Shown: positions 26,828 through 35,270 of the stretch, piece after piece
Position numbering within the stretch: position 1 is the first letter of the stretch
Layout of the letters: each line of letters begins with the position of its first letter
Assembly: GCA_963739345.1 (NCBI GenBank)
Contig: CAVUAA010000002.1
Location: forward strand, 310,001-374,000
Origin: CAVUAA01 sp963739345
GTDB taxonomy: Bacteria; Chlamydiota; Chlamydiia; Chlamydiales; JAFEGQ01
Direction of reading: 5' to 3'
DNA: 64,000 bases
Program-made: the position numbers and the translations under genes
Notes under the pieces: generated by a model
The model's input: only the letters and a program-made list of their open reading frames with translations
What the model was told of the DNA's origin: nothing
The model's database searches: none

Positions 26828-28589
26828 GGGGTGTGTACCGAGAGGCTTGGAGGTTGAAGAGGGTGGCGTAGGGGCCCTGGTTTGTGAGAAGGGTGCGGTG
26901 GGGGCCCTGCTCGAGGATGTGGCCCTCTTTGAGGAGGATGATCTTGTCAGCCATACCGACTGCGCCGAGGCGGTGGGTGACGAAGAGGGTAGTGATGTAG
27001 GTCGATACGCGTGTGAAGGATTCGAAGACTTCGTGTTCGCTGCGGGGGTCGAGGGAGGCGGAGGGTTCGTCAAGGACGAGAAGTTGGGGCTGTTTGCGAA
27101 GGAAGGCTCTTGCCATGGCAAGTTTTTGCCATTGGCCTCCGGAGAGGTCAGTGCCGCCAAATTGGGGGCCTAGGGGGGAGTCTAGTCTTTCGTCGGCGAG
27201 CGAGAGGGCGCTGCTGTTCTCTAGAGCTTGTCGGAGTTCGTTGAGGGTGGCGCGGTTGCCGGCATCGCCAAGCTCAATGTTTTCGCGTAGGGTAAAGTGG
27301 TAGCGGCCATAGTCTTGGAAAAGGGCGCTGCAATGCTTGCGCCATTGCTCGAGATCGAGATCTTTTAGGTCGACGCCGTCGATGGTGATGCGGCCGCCAG
27401 TGGGATCGTAGAAACGGAGCAGAAGCTTGACGAGGGTGGTTTTGCCGGCTCCATTTTCACCGACTAAGGCTACTTTTTCTCCAGGAGCTATGCTGAAGGA
27501 GATATTTTGTAGGGCGAGTCGTCCATCAGGGTAGGCGAAGCTGACGGATTCGAAACGGATGCCTTTGGCTATGCGGGTAAAGGGGTGGGGGGTGGGAGAG
27601 CGAGGAAGTTGTAGGTCGCGACGTGTGAGGAATGCGCGGAAGCGGACAAAGTAGTCGAGGGCTGGATTGAGCATGGCGAGGTCTTGAAGAAGGCCTGCAA
27701 GCTGGGCTTGTAGGAGGGTAAAGCCTTGCAATGCCACAATGAGAGCTGCAGGGGGAAGGGCGTTGGTACGAGCGCGCAGGATGAGCCACAGCAGGACGCC
27801 GATGTAGCCGCAAACGGTGAGAAGGGAGGCGCTCATTGCCGGCAAGATTTCGCGCCAGCAGCGGGCGCTGAAGGCTTGTAGAAATTGAGAAACTGTCTGT
27901 TTGTACTGTTGCACGAGGAACGGCCCGAAGCCAAAGATCCGCATTTCAGTGACTGAGGGGGTCTTGACACAGAGTGAGGAGAGCCATCGAAGTCGCTGCG
28001 CTTCCTTGCCGCTAAACAGGCTCTGATTCCATCGCAGCTTCTCAAACCACATGATTGCCAGAGAGTGAGGGAGCGAGGCGATGAGTACGACGAGTCCAAG
28101 CGACCAGCTGAAGGTAGAGAGGAGGAAGGTAATGCAGCCGATGGAGATGGCTCCTTGCAGGAGATCTGTCAGGACGTAGACGACGTTCATCGGTCGTCTT
28201 GACGATTCGACTTCTAGGAAGTCGAGTTCAGAGCGTAGGTCTTTGGACTCAAATGGGGAGAGTCCATCGATGCTGTTGCTCTTTTCCATGAGCTTGGTGT
28301 TGAAGTGGGCAAGAGCTTTCTCATTGAGCCGGATGCGAAGGATGGATAGGAGGGGATAGCTCGCTTTTTCACTAAGGAAAACGGTTCCCCAGAGAATGAG
28401 AAGGGTGATCGGCCACGCGGTTGTGGGGCTGATGACCCAATTCACGGTTTGTTGCAGTGCGACGAGCGACACAAGGGGAATTGCGCCAAGCGTAGCAGTG
28501 AGAAGCACAAGCGTTAGGAGCTCCCACCATCCGGCAGAGGCTAGCTGTTTCAAGCCCCAAGTTAAGGCGCGTAGCGAACGGGTTCGCAT
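26817..28589 (-). CDS. ABC exporter half-transporter (permease-ATPase fusion)
   Basis: 590 aa. Residues 1-310 form the membrane domain with about six helices; residues about 345-580 form the ATPase: Walker A GENGAGKT (377-384), Q-loop FQDYGRYHFTLRENI, signature LSGGQWQK, Walker B LLVLDEPSA (Asp507, Glu508) and switch THRLG. Architecture of type IV exporters (MsbA/peptide-exporter group) that act as dimers in the inner membrane. There is no N-terminal peptidase domain. The substrate is unknown. It is preceded by a small coupled reading frame and overlaps the porin, so it lies mid-operon. A start at 28589 gives the family's usual length. Confidence 0.9.
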   Translation of the reverse strand: MRTRSLRALTWGLKQLASAGWWELLTLVLLTATLGAIPLVSLVALQQTVNWVISPTTAWPITLLILWGTVFLSEKASYPLLSILRIRLNEKALAHFNTKLMEKSNSIDGLSPFESKDLRSELDFLEVESSRRPMNVVYVLTDLLQGAISIGCITFLLSTFSWSLGLVVLIASLPHSLAIMWFEKLRWNQSLFSGKEAQRLRWLSSLCVKTPSVTEMRIFGFGPFLVQQYKQTVSQFLQAFSARCWREILPAMSASLLTVCGYIGVLLWLILRARTNALPPAALIVALQGFTLLQAQLAGLLQDLAMLNPALDYFVRFRAFLTRRDLQLPRSPTPHPFTRIAKGIRFESVSFAYPDGRLALQNISFSIAPGEKVALVGENGAGKTTLVKLLLRFYDPTGGRITIDGVDLKDLDLEQWRKHCSALFQDYGRYHFTLRENIELGDAGNRATLNELRQALENSSALSLADERLDSPLGPQFGGTDLSGGQWQKLAMARAFLRKQPQLLVLDEPSASLDPRSEHEVFESFTRVSTYITTLFVTHRLGAVGMADKIILLKEGHILEQGPHRTLLTNQGPYATLFNLQASRYTPHVS

Positions 28590-28783
28590 CAGCTCGCCTC
28601 CGGAATCGTAAGGTGTCGTTTAATGATTTCTATGTTGAAGTCTCTTCGCTCTGGGTTGCGATTGGCGCCTTGTCTCGTCGTTGCATAGCAAAATCTTTGG
28701 CCGCTTGGAAGTCGCAGCTTAAGTCTGGTTGGTGCAGGCGGCGTTGCAGGTAGAGGTAGGACGATGTTTTGCGCATTACACAC
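28589..28783 (-). CDS. Possible small peptide gene coupled to the ABC exporter
   Basis: 64-codon frame whose TGA overlaps the exporter ATG (TGATG). The product is rich in Pro, Arg and Thr with no recognised domain. It fills most of a 324-base gap (28590-28913) that otherwise holds nothing I recognise. Coupling to an exporter suggests a leader or exported peptide, but there is no clear ribosome site and the frame may be chance. Confidence 0.2.
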   Translation of the reverse strand: MCNAQNIVLPLPATPPAPTRLKLRLPSGQRFCYATTRQGANRNPERRDFNIEIIKRHLTIPEAS

Positions 28784-28913
28784 CTAACTTTAAGCGCAGA
28801 AACATTAGTCCACCAGTCCTGATCATTAAGGAGATTGTTCCAGGCGGTACTTATTCGACTGTAGATGTAGCAGACTGCTGGTCGACCAGGGAAACCGGCC
28901 AGGCGTGTGGCGA

Positions 28914-29867
28914 TTAATCGATGGAAAGGCTGGAGAGGTAGGCCTGGAGCTGGCCATAGGTAGCGCGATCGGTATCTGTGATGTCGTAGTCGACTGATTG
29001 AAGCTTGTGGAGCTCGGCGAGGGTTGTGTCTAGGTCGATAAGGGCTCCAAGTCGTTTGAAGTGAGACCAAACGATATAGCCTTCGCCGAAGGCAGCGTTA
29101 TGCTTGAGCTCGGTATAAGCTTCTGCTGTGGGGACCAATTCAGCCGGTGAGCAATCTAGGGGTTCATCTAGGGGTGGCTGGGTGAGGGCGCCTCCGGAGG
29201 CAATGAGTTCTATAGTTGCGATGAGGGTAAGGTTAGGCTCAATGAACGATTGTGAGCCGTAGGCCCATTTTGGATGAATGTGCATCTGGCGGATCTCCCC
29301 TGGGCGCATGCCGATTATACCTCTGCGCATCCCAATGATGAGGTCTGTGAGGAAGTGTTCGCGGGGGATGACATCGATGAAGGTATCGGCTAGGCACTCG
29401 CCGGTCTCGGAAGCTGGAAGGCGCCGGATACGATAACGCAATTTTACTGATTCGGTGTTCTCGTGGACGGCGGAGCCACGTCCGGGAGTCAAAGTTTTAA
29501 CGTATATTTCGTGCGGTATGATGGAATCAAAGGTGTCGTCATGTGAGACTTCTACGAAGTGTTGTTCGCTAGCCAGCAGATTTGCCACGGCCTGATGGGA
29601 TAGTCGGCCCTCGTGATATTTCATCAAGGTAGCGTAGACGTCAGCGTTAGTTAGGCAAGACGAGCCTTTTTCAGCGGCTTTCATTCCACAAACGAGCTCG
29701 TTAATGTAGGCTTGGTCTTTCTCCAACGCACCGTAGAATATTGCGCTGGCGACACTGCGGGCTTTGGACTCTTGGCTTAGGCTTTCTAGGTGAGAGGCTT
29801 GGGAAGGGGCGGCTGCGGCTAGCGGTAGAGAGCAGAGGGCAAGTGTGGTTAGGATTTTCACGAACAC
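28914..29867 (-). CDS. Exported FKBP-type peptidyl-prolyl isomerase
   Basis: 317 aa with a signal peptide (MFVKILTTLALCSLPLAAAAP). An N-terminal helical region (about 25-110) resembles the dimerisation part of Mip/FkpA proteins. The FKBP domain (about 115-230) carries LIIGMRRGIIGMRPGEIRQM, HPKWAYG and IEPNLTLIATIELI, close to the family pattern G-x-x-x-G-M-x-x-G-E-x-R-x-x-x-I-P-P-x-x-A-Y-G. Such proteins speed proline isomerisation of periplasmic or surface proteins, and Mip homologues matter for infection in Legionella and Chlamydia. The C-terminal 85 residues are unassigned. Its first codons overlap the stop of the upstream lipoprotein gene by 10 bases. Confidence 0.85.
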   Translation of the reverse strand: MFVKILTTLALCSLPLAAAAPSQASHLESLSQESKARSVASAIFYGALEKDQAYINELVCGMKAAEKGSSCLTNADVYATLMKYHEGRLSHQAVANLLASEQHFVEVSHDDTFDSIIPHEIYVKTLTPGRGSAVHENTESVKLRYRIRRLPASETGECLADTFIDVIPREHFLTDLIIGMRRGIIGMRPGEIRQMHIHPKWAYGSQSFIEPNLTLIATIELIASGGALTQPPLDEPLDCSPAELVPTAEAYTELKHNAAFGEGYIVWSHFKRLGALIDLDTTLAELHKLQSVDYDITDTDRATYGQLQAYLSSLSID

Positions 29868-30847
29868 AGCCGACTCACTACTTGATCCAAGAAATCATCT
29901 CGTGTGAGCAGCTCTTCTCCTTGCTTCATTGCCTGAGCATAGTTCGCTATGCGCGCTTTAGTGTCTGGGGATTCCGCGATGCAGCCGAATAAAGGCACGT
30001 GATAACCCTCCGCTAAGGGGTGCTGGGTAGATGAGGTGATATGAGCATCCAGTTGCTTATACTCTGCGCAAAGGGTGCTAAAGCGCGAGCTCAAGCGTGA
30101 CTCGAGCTTTGTTGGCGGAACCTCTATCCACATGTGGGTATGGGGGTCGATGCCTATACGGGTTTCAGCGGCTCCTGGCAGGCGTTGGTTACGGGGACGG
30201 AGAGGAACCAGTTCTTGAGACAGCAGAAGGTATCTGATATCCATGTATGCTTTATGTAGAAGGGAGTTCTCTTTTCCGTAGCCGAGAACTAGGCCGATCA
30301 GAAAATCGTCATCGTTCAGGGTTGCCCTTAAGTCAACACCTGGGGTTGTTAGTCTTGCAAAAAGCTCTTCCGAACTGACCTGGGCCCCTAGAATTCCGCG
30401 AAAGACTTCCAAGTGTTCGTTGAGCACGTCACGAAGGGCGGCGTGGTTTATCCAAAGACAGGCAGAACTTGAGGGATCGTCTACGCAGTGAGTATTCGCG
30501 GGTACGAAGGACCACCCGGTGCCAGTGAAGTCCAGGTGCTGCCAGATAGCGAGTCCTCTCAGGTATAGCTCGCCATTGGTAAAGGGCCGACGTACGCGAC
30601 TGAAGTTGGGAGTTTCCTTGAAGGCGCCTGGCCCATCCCAACACATGGGCTTGTTCCCATACAGTACTGCGGCAAGTTCCGACTCTTTCATAGCCGTTCG
30701 AAAGCACGTTTCCAAAACCTCTCTTTCAAGCGGAGAAAGAGTCAGTGGAGCTGGCACCTGCCGTTCCTGAACACCGTCGGATGTGGAGACGCAAGCTACT
30801 ATCGCCAGCGCCAATACAATGAATGGAAGGGCTAGGCCGGGGCGCAT
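29858..30847 (-). CDS. Lipoprotein of unknown function, operon partner of the FKBP isomerase
   Basis: 329 aa from ATG 30847, chosen because MRPGLALPFIVLALAIVAC forms a lipoprotein signal with lipobox AIVAC; the frame extends to 30982. The mature domain (PLTLSPLEREVLETCFRTAM...) is mostly helical with several Cys (about 7), suggesting periplasmic disulphides. Family not recognised. Its stop overlaps the FKBP start, and the zinc-ribbon exported protein lies 7 bases upstream, so the three are one transcription unit. It is a possible substrate or partner of the isomerase. Confidence 0.6.
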   Translation of the reverse strand: MRPGLALPFIVLALAIVACVSTSDGVQERQVPAPLTLSPLEREVLETCFRTAMKESELAAVLYGNKPMCWDGPGAFKETPNFSRVRRPFTNGELYLRGLAIWQHLDFTGTGWSFVPANTHCVDDPSSSACLWINHAALRDVLNEHLEVFRGILGAQVSSEELFARLTTPGVDLRATLNDDDFLIGLVLGYGKENSLLHKAYMDIRYLLLSQELVPLRPRNQRLPGAAETRIGIDPHTHMWIEVPPTKLESRLSSRFSTLCAEYKQLDAHITSSTQHPLAEGYHVPLFGCIAESPDTKARIANYAQAMKQGEELLTRDDFLDQVVSRLCS

Positions 30848-30854
30848 GCCAGCT

Positions 30855-31205
30855 CTAGTATCTCCCTTTGAGGGGACAATTTGGGTTTTTGCATACGGGA
30901 CCGAATTGGAGCTCCCCGCATGCATGACACACAGTAACGTTCTGGACAGGCGCCCCAGACGACGTGTGGTATTGGGGCTCATTATTTACTACCGCAACTA
31001 GTCCTCCGTCTCGATGCTGTAGCTGCGTGACTTTGAAGAGATGGCCACTATGCAGCGCAAAGATGCCCTCATGGGCCACAAGCACATGCTGCGGATCGAC
31101 AACAAACTCGAGATCATCACTGTCAGAAAAGGCAAACGCCTGTTGTGAGCTCGTGAGTAAGAGTACTACGGAGAGGAGAGGGACTAAATATCTAAATGCT
31201 TTCAC
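30855..31205 (-). CDS. Small exported protein with C-terminal zinc-ribbon-like cysteines
   Basis: 116 aa with a signal peptide (MKAFRYLVPLLSVVLLL, cleavage likely after AFA). The mature part begins FSDSDDLEFVVDPQ and ends with CHACGELQFGPVCKNPNCPLKG, a C-x2-C-x8-C-x4-C pattern that could bind zinc or form disulphides. Not recognised as a known family. It is the first gene of the leftward lipoprotein/FKBP operon, and the IS element lies 89 bases beyond its start. Confidence 0.6.
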   Translation of the reverse strand: MKAFRYLVPLLSVVLLLTSSQQAFAFSDSDDLEFVVDPQHVLVAHEGIFALHSGHLFKVTQLQHRDGGLVAVVNNEPQYHTSSGAPVQNVTVCHACGELQFGPVCKNPNCPLKGRY

Positions 31206-31339
31206 GGGGGCTGCCTCCTTTTACGGATTGAAGTATCTGACGTCGGCTCAGGCAGCAATTTTTGCGGAGAGTCGCCAATAAAGTCAAAGCAATGACCCAG
31301 ATTGCTACCCTGACTCGGCTTAAGGGCTAGCGAAGTGGT

Positions 31340-32270
31340 TCAGATACGACCGGAACGCCGACGGCAAGGGTACTCCCTTGCCGAGAAGTTCCGGGAAGTA
31401 GATGGGCCGCTGCAGCAGCCCTTAAGCCGACGAATTTTCTTAAGTGACTCGAGAGAGACTGTAGGCCGAGGATAGCACTCATGATCCGGATGGAAAATCC
31501 GAAGTGCAGTGGAGGCTCGAATGCTACGAGGTAGCAGTCCCGTGATGCAGCTAAACGCTGTCTCCACGATTTGTCTTCGACTACTAATCGCCTTCTCTGC
31601 CTCTTCCGTTCGCTTTCTTGTCGAATTCGGATGCTTTCTTCTGGCGAGAAGCTCGATGGAAGAATCCTCTGCGAAGAACGTCTTCGAGGTCATAGCAATT
31701 GTAGGCTCCGTCAGCATAGAGCTTCGATTGTGGTGGGAGATCAAGCTCCATCTTCCATAAGACAGCAACGTCATTTCTGCATGCTGGCTCCATCGCCACC
31801 TCAACTGGTTCTCCCGCACATGTCACAACCATATGAACCTTAATGCCGCAGAAATATTTCTGTTTCGACGGAGCGTAGCCGATGTATTCCTTGCCGAGGA
31901 AGAACTTTCGTCGATCAATCCGCTGCTTCTTGCAGCACTCCACTGGAAAACTGTCCACAGCGTACTCAGACGAGGAGTTAGTCTTCCTGAATATCAGAGC
32001 TAGAAAGCGAAATACTGCCGTCCATATTGGCCATGGAATTTTGTGCAGACGACGATTGAGCCGGCTCTCACTCAAAAGATTGGGGAAGTAGCGAGATTGG
32101 CGGCAAAACCAGCAGGTTTTGCGATGGTTCCCACCAAATAGTTGCCCGGACATGATCGAGAACGTGATGATTTCAGCTGTGCTCATTCGAGCTTGCCGGT
32201 CATCTTCAAATCCCATAGCTTTAATGACTTCATCGCAAACGACGTAGGTGATAATGATTTGCATGTCCAT
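31340..32270 (-). pseudogene. IS982-like transposase, frameshifted
   Basis: The first frame, from ATG 32270, reads MDMQIIITYVVCDEVIKAM, then MSTAEIITFSIMSGQLFGGN, FPNLLSESRLNRRL, the first catalytic Asp in YAVDSFPVECCK and the second in LYADGAYN. The continuation (AEDSSIELLARRKHPNS, then QIVETAFSCITGLLP with the catalytic Glu) is in another frame, so a frameshift lies near 31670-31690. DDE transposases of this family normally have one reading frame of about 290 aa. The copy is probably inactive, unless the shift is programmed or a sequencing error. Confidence 0.8.
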
Positions 32271-32320
32271 GTGCCTTCTCCTTTTTGGGGCATTCAAAAA
32301 GAAAAAATATACACGGTTTA

Positions 32321-32431
32321 CCACAGGACTTCAGTGTTGCACTCATCTGCCACGTATAAGCTCTTGGCAAGGGAGTACCCTTGCCGGCGAGCTGCTACGC
32401 GACATCTAAGCACAACACTGAAGTCCTGTGG
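32321..32431. repeat. 111-bp inverted-repeat unit inside the IS right end
   Basis: CCACAGGACTTCAGTGTTG (32321-32339) is exactly inverted at 32413-32431 with 73 bases between. The core contains GCAAGGGAGTACCCTTGCC, and a closely related palindrome lies near the other IS end (around 31364-31383). It could be a nested MITE-like unit or a hairpin that insulates the IS from outside transcription. Confidence 0.6.
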
Positions 32432-32542
32432 CAAATCAGGGTAGCAATCTGGGTCAATGGTGTCCACCGGCTATGCGTGCGGGTTTTTTGTTTAGGGATT
32501 TGGCGTTGGTATGCTAAGTTTGCGCCTTAAAGAGGTGCGGGT

Positions 32543-33539
32543 TTGGAAGAATATCGGGTTGTTGGCGTTTTTGGAGGGAAGGCGGTTTGCGTTGGAGAGG
32601 GGGTTGAGGAGGTTGAGGTTCGGAAGATGGATGTGGTGGTGGGCGCGGTGGAGGAGGTGTTCGTCAAGGGGATGAGGCTGGGGGTGGGGGCGGAGAAGGA
32701 ATTGGAGGCGGCGAGGGATTTCCAGCTCGGGGGCGAGGTGGAGGCGGTTGTTGATCATCAGGTGGTAGCTAGGGACGAGATGGGGGTGCGGTTAAGTGTT
32801 TTTTCTGTGCGGAAAGAGGTGGTTGGGGGCTGTTTGGATTGTGAGCGGTTGAGCTGTGTGCCGGCGGCATTGGCCGAGGTGGGAAAGGCGTTGGGAGGCG
32901 AGGGGCGGTATGGGGTGGTGTGGAAAGATTTTGCGGTGGTTGGGAGAGGGGGTTTGGTGTTGTGGGCAGGGAGAGGGCGGAGGGCTGTGAGGGGGTTGGG
33001 AGAAAAGGGGCTGAAGAGGGTGTTTGGCTGGAGGAGGAGCGCTGGGGCGGGGTGGAATTGGGTGAGTACGGGGTGGCGGTTGGGTTTGCATTGGGGGCGG
33101 GGGTTTGGACTTTCGGCAGGGGGAGTTTGCGTATAGGGAGCGGTGGAAGAGGGAGAAGGGGAGGCTGATGGGTTTTGTGGGGGCGTGTGTGGCGGTCTGT
33201 TTGGGGGTGGTGGTCTTGGGGAGTGTGTTGGTGGGGAAGGAGAGGGAGATGATGGGGGTTGCGAAGGGGGAATTGGGGAAGGTGGATGGCTGGGAGTCGT
33301 TTGAGCTGTGGCCAAGGGTTGCAGGGGTGAGCGATGTGATGGCGTGGGTGGGAAGTAGGGTGAAACGGGTGGAGAGCTTTCGGTATCTCTTGGGATCGGA
33401 TGTGAGAGTGGAGCTGGTTTTTGAGGCGGAGAGCCCGACGAAGGCGAGAGAGTTTCACGATGAACTGTTGAATTGGGAGGTGACGAGCTGGGGGATGGTG
33501 GGTGAAAATATCGGGTGGTGTTTTCGGTATGATTTCTAA
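32543..33539 (+). pseudogene. CT646-like, PilM/PilN- or GspL-like protein, interrupted by frameshifts
   Basis: Three overlapping frames make one protein. Frame 1 (32543-about 33040) begins EEYRVVGVFGGKAVCV and runs to LKRVFGW, an actin-fold N-terminal half as in PilM/GspL. Frame 2 adds LGEYGVAVGFALGA, like the end of that fold. Frame 3 (about 33105-33539) gives DFRQGEFAYRERWKREKGR, a membrane helix (FVGACVAVCLGVVVLGSVLV) and a periplasmic domain ending GWCFRYDF. The breaks lie in G-rich stretches near 33045 and 33105. Position before the CT647-, CT648- and ygfA-like genes matches chlamydial CT646. The PilM/PilN-like reading is mine. The gene may be intact in the organism if the breaks are homopolymer errors. 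Confidence 0.6.
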
Positions 33540-34101
33540 GCAGCGGATGTTGGTTTATTTGATGGTGGGCTGTTTTGCGGTGGTGGGCTGCGTGGGGTGG
33601 TCTGTGGGCGAGAGGGTGAAGGGGGCGAAGAGGGAGCGGATGGTGGTGGAGCGGATGTTGGGGGCGGCGAGGATAAAGATGGCGCGCCAAGAGGTAAACC
33701 GGGCGGTGCGTGATGCTTTTGCGGGAGCAGATCACCGGTATGTGGATCGGGAGCTGGAGACGGTGGAGTTGCTTAAGGGAGAGAGGGAGGGGTTGAGGCG
33801 CTTGCTGGAGCAGGAGCCTGGTTTGCCGAGCAAGGAGGTGTTGGGGCGGCTGGAGAAGTTGGAGGGAAACCGGGTGCGGTTTGCTGAGGGGAAGGTGCGG
33901 CAAGAGGGGTGTGTGAGCGAGGTGGAGGAGAAGCTGGCGAAGGGGGTGGAGGTGGACATTGCGGATGTGATGGGGCTGCTGGAGAGGATTGAGGGGGTTG
34001 GCGAGGGGAGGCCGCAGATGGTGGTGACGGAATTCGGGCTTAGGAGGAAGGGGGAGGTGTTTGAAATGGATATGCGGTTTGTGAAGAGGGAATTCGAATG
34101 A
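33529..34101 (+). CDS. CT647-like single-span membrane protein
   Basis: 190 aa from ATG 33529. A short cytoplasmic start, one membrane helix (MLVYLMVGCFAVVGCVGWSV), a coiled-coil-like periplasmic stretch (ERMVVERMLGAARIKMARQEV and ELETVELLKGEREGLRRLL), and a C-terminal beta part ending VFEMDMRFVKREFE. The topology resembles PilO/GspM-type assembly proteins that pair with PilN/GspL, and the preceding gene has that look. It overlaps both neighbours (11 bases before, 4 bases after), so translation is coupled. Its place in the dusB-recA block corresponds to Chlamydia CT647, a protein of unknown function. Confidence 0.6.
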   Translation: MISKQRMLVYLMVGCFAVVGCVGWSVGERVKGAKRERMVVERMLGAARIKMARQEVNRAVRDAFAGADHRYVDRELETVELLKGEREGLRRLLEQEPGLPSKEVLGRLEKLEGNRVRFAEGKVRQEGCVSEVEEKLAKGVEVDIADVMGLLERIEGVGEGRPQMVVTEFGLRRKGEVFEMDMRFVKREFE

Positions 34102-35270
34102 AGTATCTTTTGTTGGCTCTGGTGTTAGTGGGATGTGCGCGGGGGGTGAGTGAGCGCGATCTTGTGAAGATCAACATCATCGATCGGAATGGGATGAATG
34201 AGACGATTCAGGCGAAAGACCGCTTGGCGAGGTATCAGGGGGTCGATTTCCTGCGGGCGCAGCCCTATCAGAAGGTGCTGCGAGTGTGCGGACCAAGGGT
34301 GGATGGTGCGGTCCCCTCGTTTGTGACAAGCTACCATGAGAATGGACAGGTGCGGCAGTACCTGGAGGTGGTAGATGGGCGGGCGAGTGGTTGGTATCGA
34401 GAGTGGCATCCGAATGGGGCGCTCAAGTTAGAGGCGTGGGTCGTTGGAGGGGTGGCCGACATCGATGAGCGGGCGCAGGAATCGTATGTGTTTGAGGGGG
34501 TAAGTAGAGCGTGGGATGGAAAGGAAACGCTTGTGGGAGAGATCCCCTATGAAGCGGGTGTGTTGGAAGGGGTGTGTCGTTACTTTAAAGGGGGTGAGCT
34601 GGTCCGGTGCGAGCGGTATGAGAAGGGAGTGTTGGAGGGGGAAGTGATGAGTTTTTGGCCGGGGGGGATGCCGCAGTCAGAGGAGGTCTATGCGAGGGGC
34701 TTGCTGGCTGAGGGGAGATATTTTGATCGGGCGGGTCTCTGTCTTGGCGAGGTGCGCAAGGGACGGGGTGTTCGTGTGGTGTTTGGGGAGGGGCATGCAC
34801 TTTGGGATGTGGTGAGGGGAAGTCCGAGGGGGCGGGTGCGGGAGTATGGTGTGCGGGGCGAACTTCATCGTCTCTACCACGTGAAAGGGGGGGTGAAGGA
34901 GGGGGAGGAGGTGGAGTACTGGGAGGAGCCATTTGGACTGGATCCGGTGCAGAAATTGTCGCTTAACTGGCGTGGGGGGGAGATTCAGGGGGTGGTGCGG
35001 ACCTGGTATGAGGATGGGCAGCTGGAGAGTCAGCGGGAGATGAGCCACAATAGGCGGAACGGAATGTCGACGGCATGGTATCAAGATGGAAGTTTGATGC
35101 TTGTCGAGGAGTACCGGGAAGACCGGCTGGTGAAGGGCGAGTATTATGAGAGGGGCGCTTCGCGTCCCGCTTCAGGTGTGAGAGAGGGGGAAGGGATTGC
35201 CACTCTCTTTGATCCGCAAGGAACCTATTTGGCGCGAGTCAACTATGTGGAGGGAAGTCCAATTGAGTAA
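34098..35270 (+). CDS. CT648-like MORN/YwqK-repeat lipoprotein
   Basis: 390 aa. MKYLLLALVLVGC is a lipoprotein signal with Cys13 as the lipidated residue. The rest consists of repeated beta-hairpins of MORN/YwqK type: YHENGQVRQYLEVVDGRASG, WYREWHPNGALKLEAWVVGG, YFKGGELVRCERYEKGVLEG, WYEDGQLESQREMSHNRRNG, WYQDGSLMLVEEYREDRLVKG. Such repeats make an elongated sheet and often mediate binding. Annotation pipelines often call these YwqK antitoxins, but there is no toxin here and the gene is a conserved chlamydial envelope protein in this position. It is coupled by ATGA to the CT647-like gene and overlaps the start of ygfA. Confidence 0.75.
   Translation: MKYLLLALVLVGCARGVSERDLVKINIIDRNGMNETIQAKDRLARYQGVDFLRAQPYQKVLRVCGPRVDGAVPSFVTSYHENGQVRQYLEVVDGRASGWYREWHPNGALKLEAWVVGGVADIDERAQESYVFEGVSRAWDGKETLVGEIPYEAGVLEGVCRYFKGGELVRCERYEKGVLEGEVMSFWPGGMPQSEEVYARGLLAEGRYFDRAGLCLGEVRKGRGVRVVFGEGHALWDVVRGSPRGRVREYGVRGELHRLYHVKGGVKEGEEVEYWEEPFGLDPVQKLSLNWRGGEIQGVVRTWYEDGQLESQREMSHNRRNGMSTAWYQDGSLMLVEEYREDRLVKGEYYERGASRPASGVREGEGIATLFDPQGTYLARVNYVEGSPIE

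Larger units (their letters stand above)
31295..32454. mobile_element. IS982-like insertion sequence, complete ends
   Basis: 1160 bp bounded by perfect 19-base terminal inverted repeats, ACCCAGATTGCTACCCTGA (31295-31313) and its reverse complement (32436-32454). Both sides are flanked by the direct repeat CAATG (31290-31294 and 32455-32459), a 5-base target duplication. The ends beginning AC-CC, the length and the transposase fit the IS982 family. The intact ends and target duplication indicate recent insertion, although the transposase is frameshifted. Confidence 0.9.

Noticed and set aside
28630..29070. 146-codon minus-strand frame overlapping the FKBP 3' end
   Set aside because: Runs in another frame through a well-supported gene and has no recognisable domain or ribosome site.
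34098..35270. Antitoxin of a YwqK-type toxin-antitoxin pair
   Set aside because: It is a lipoprotein of MORN-like repeats in a conserved chlamydial block with no toxin partner.
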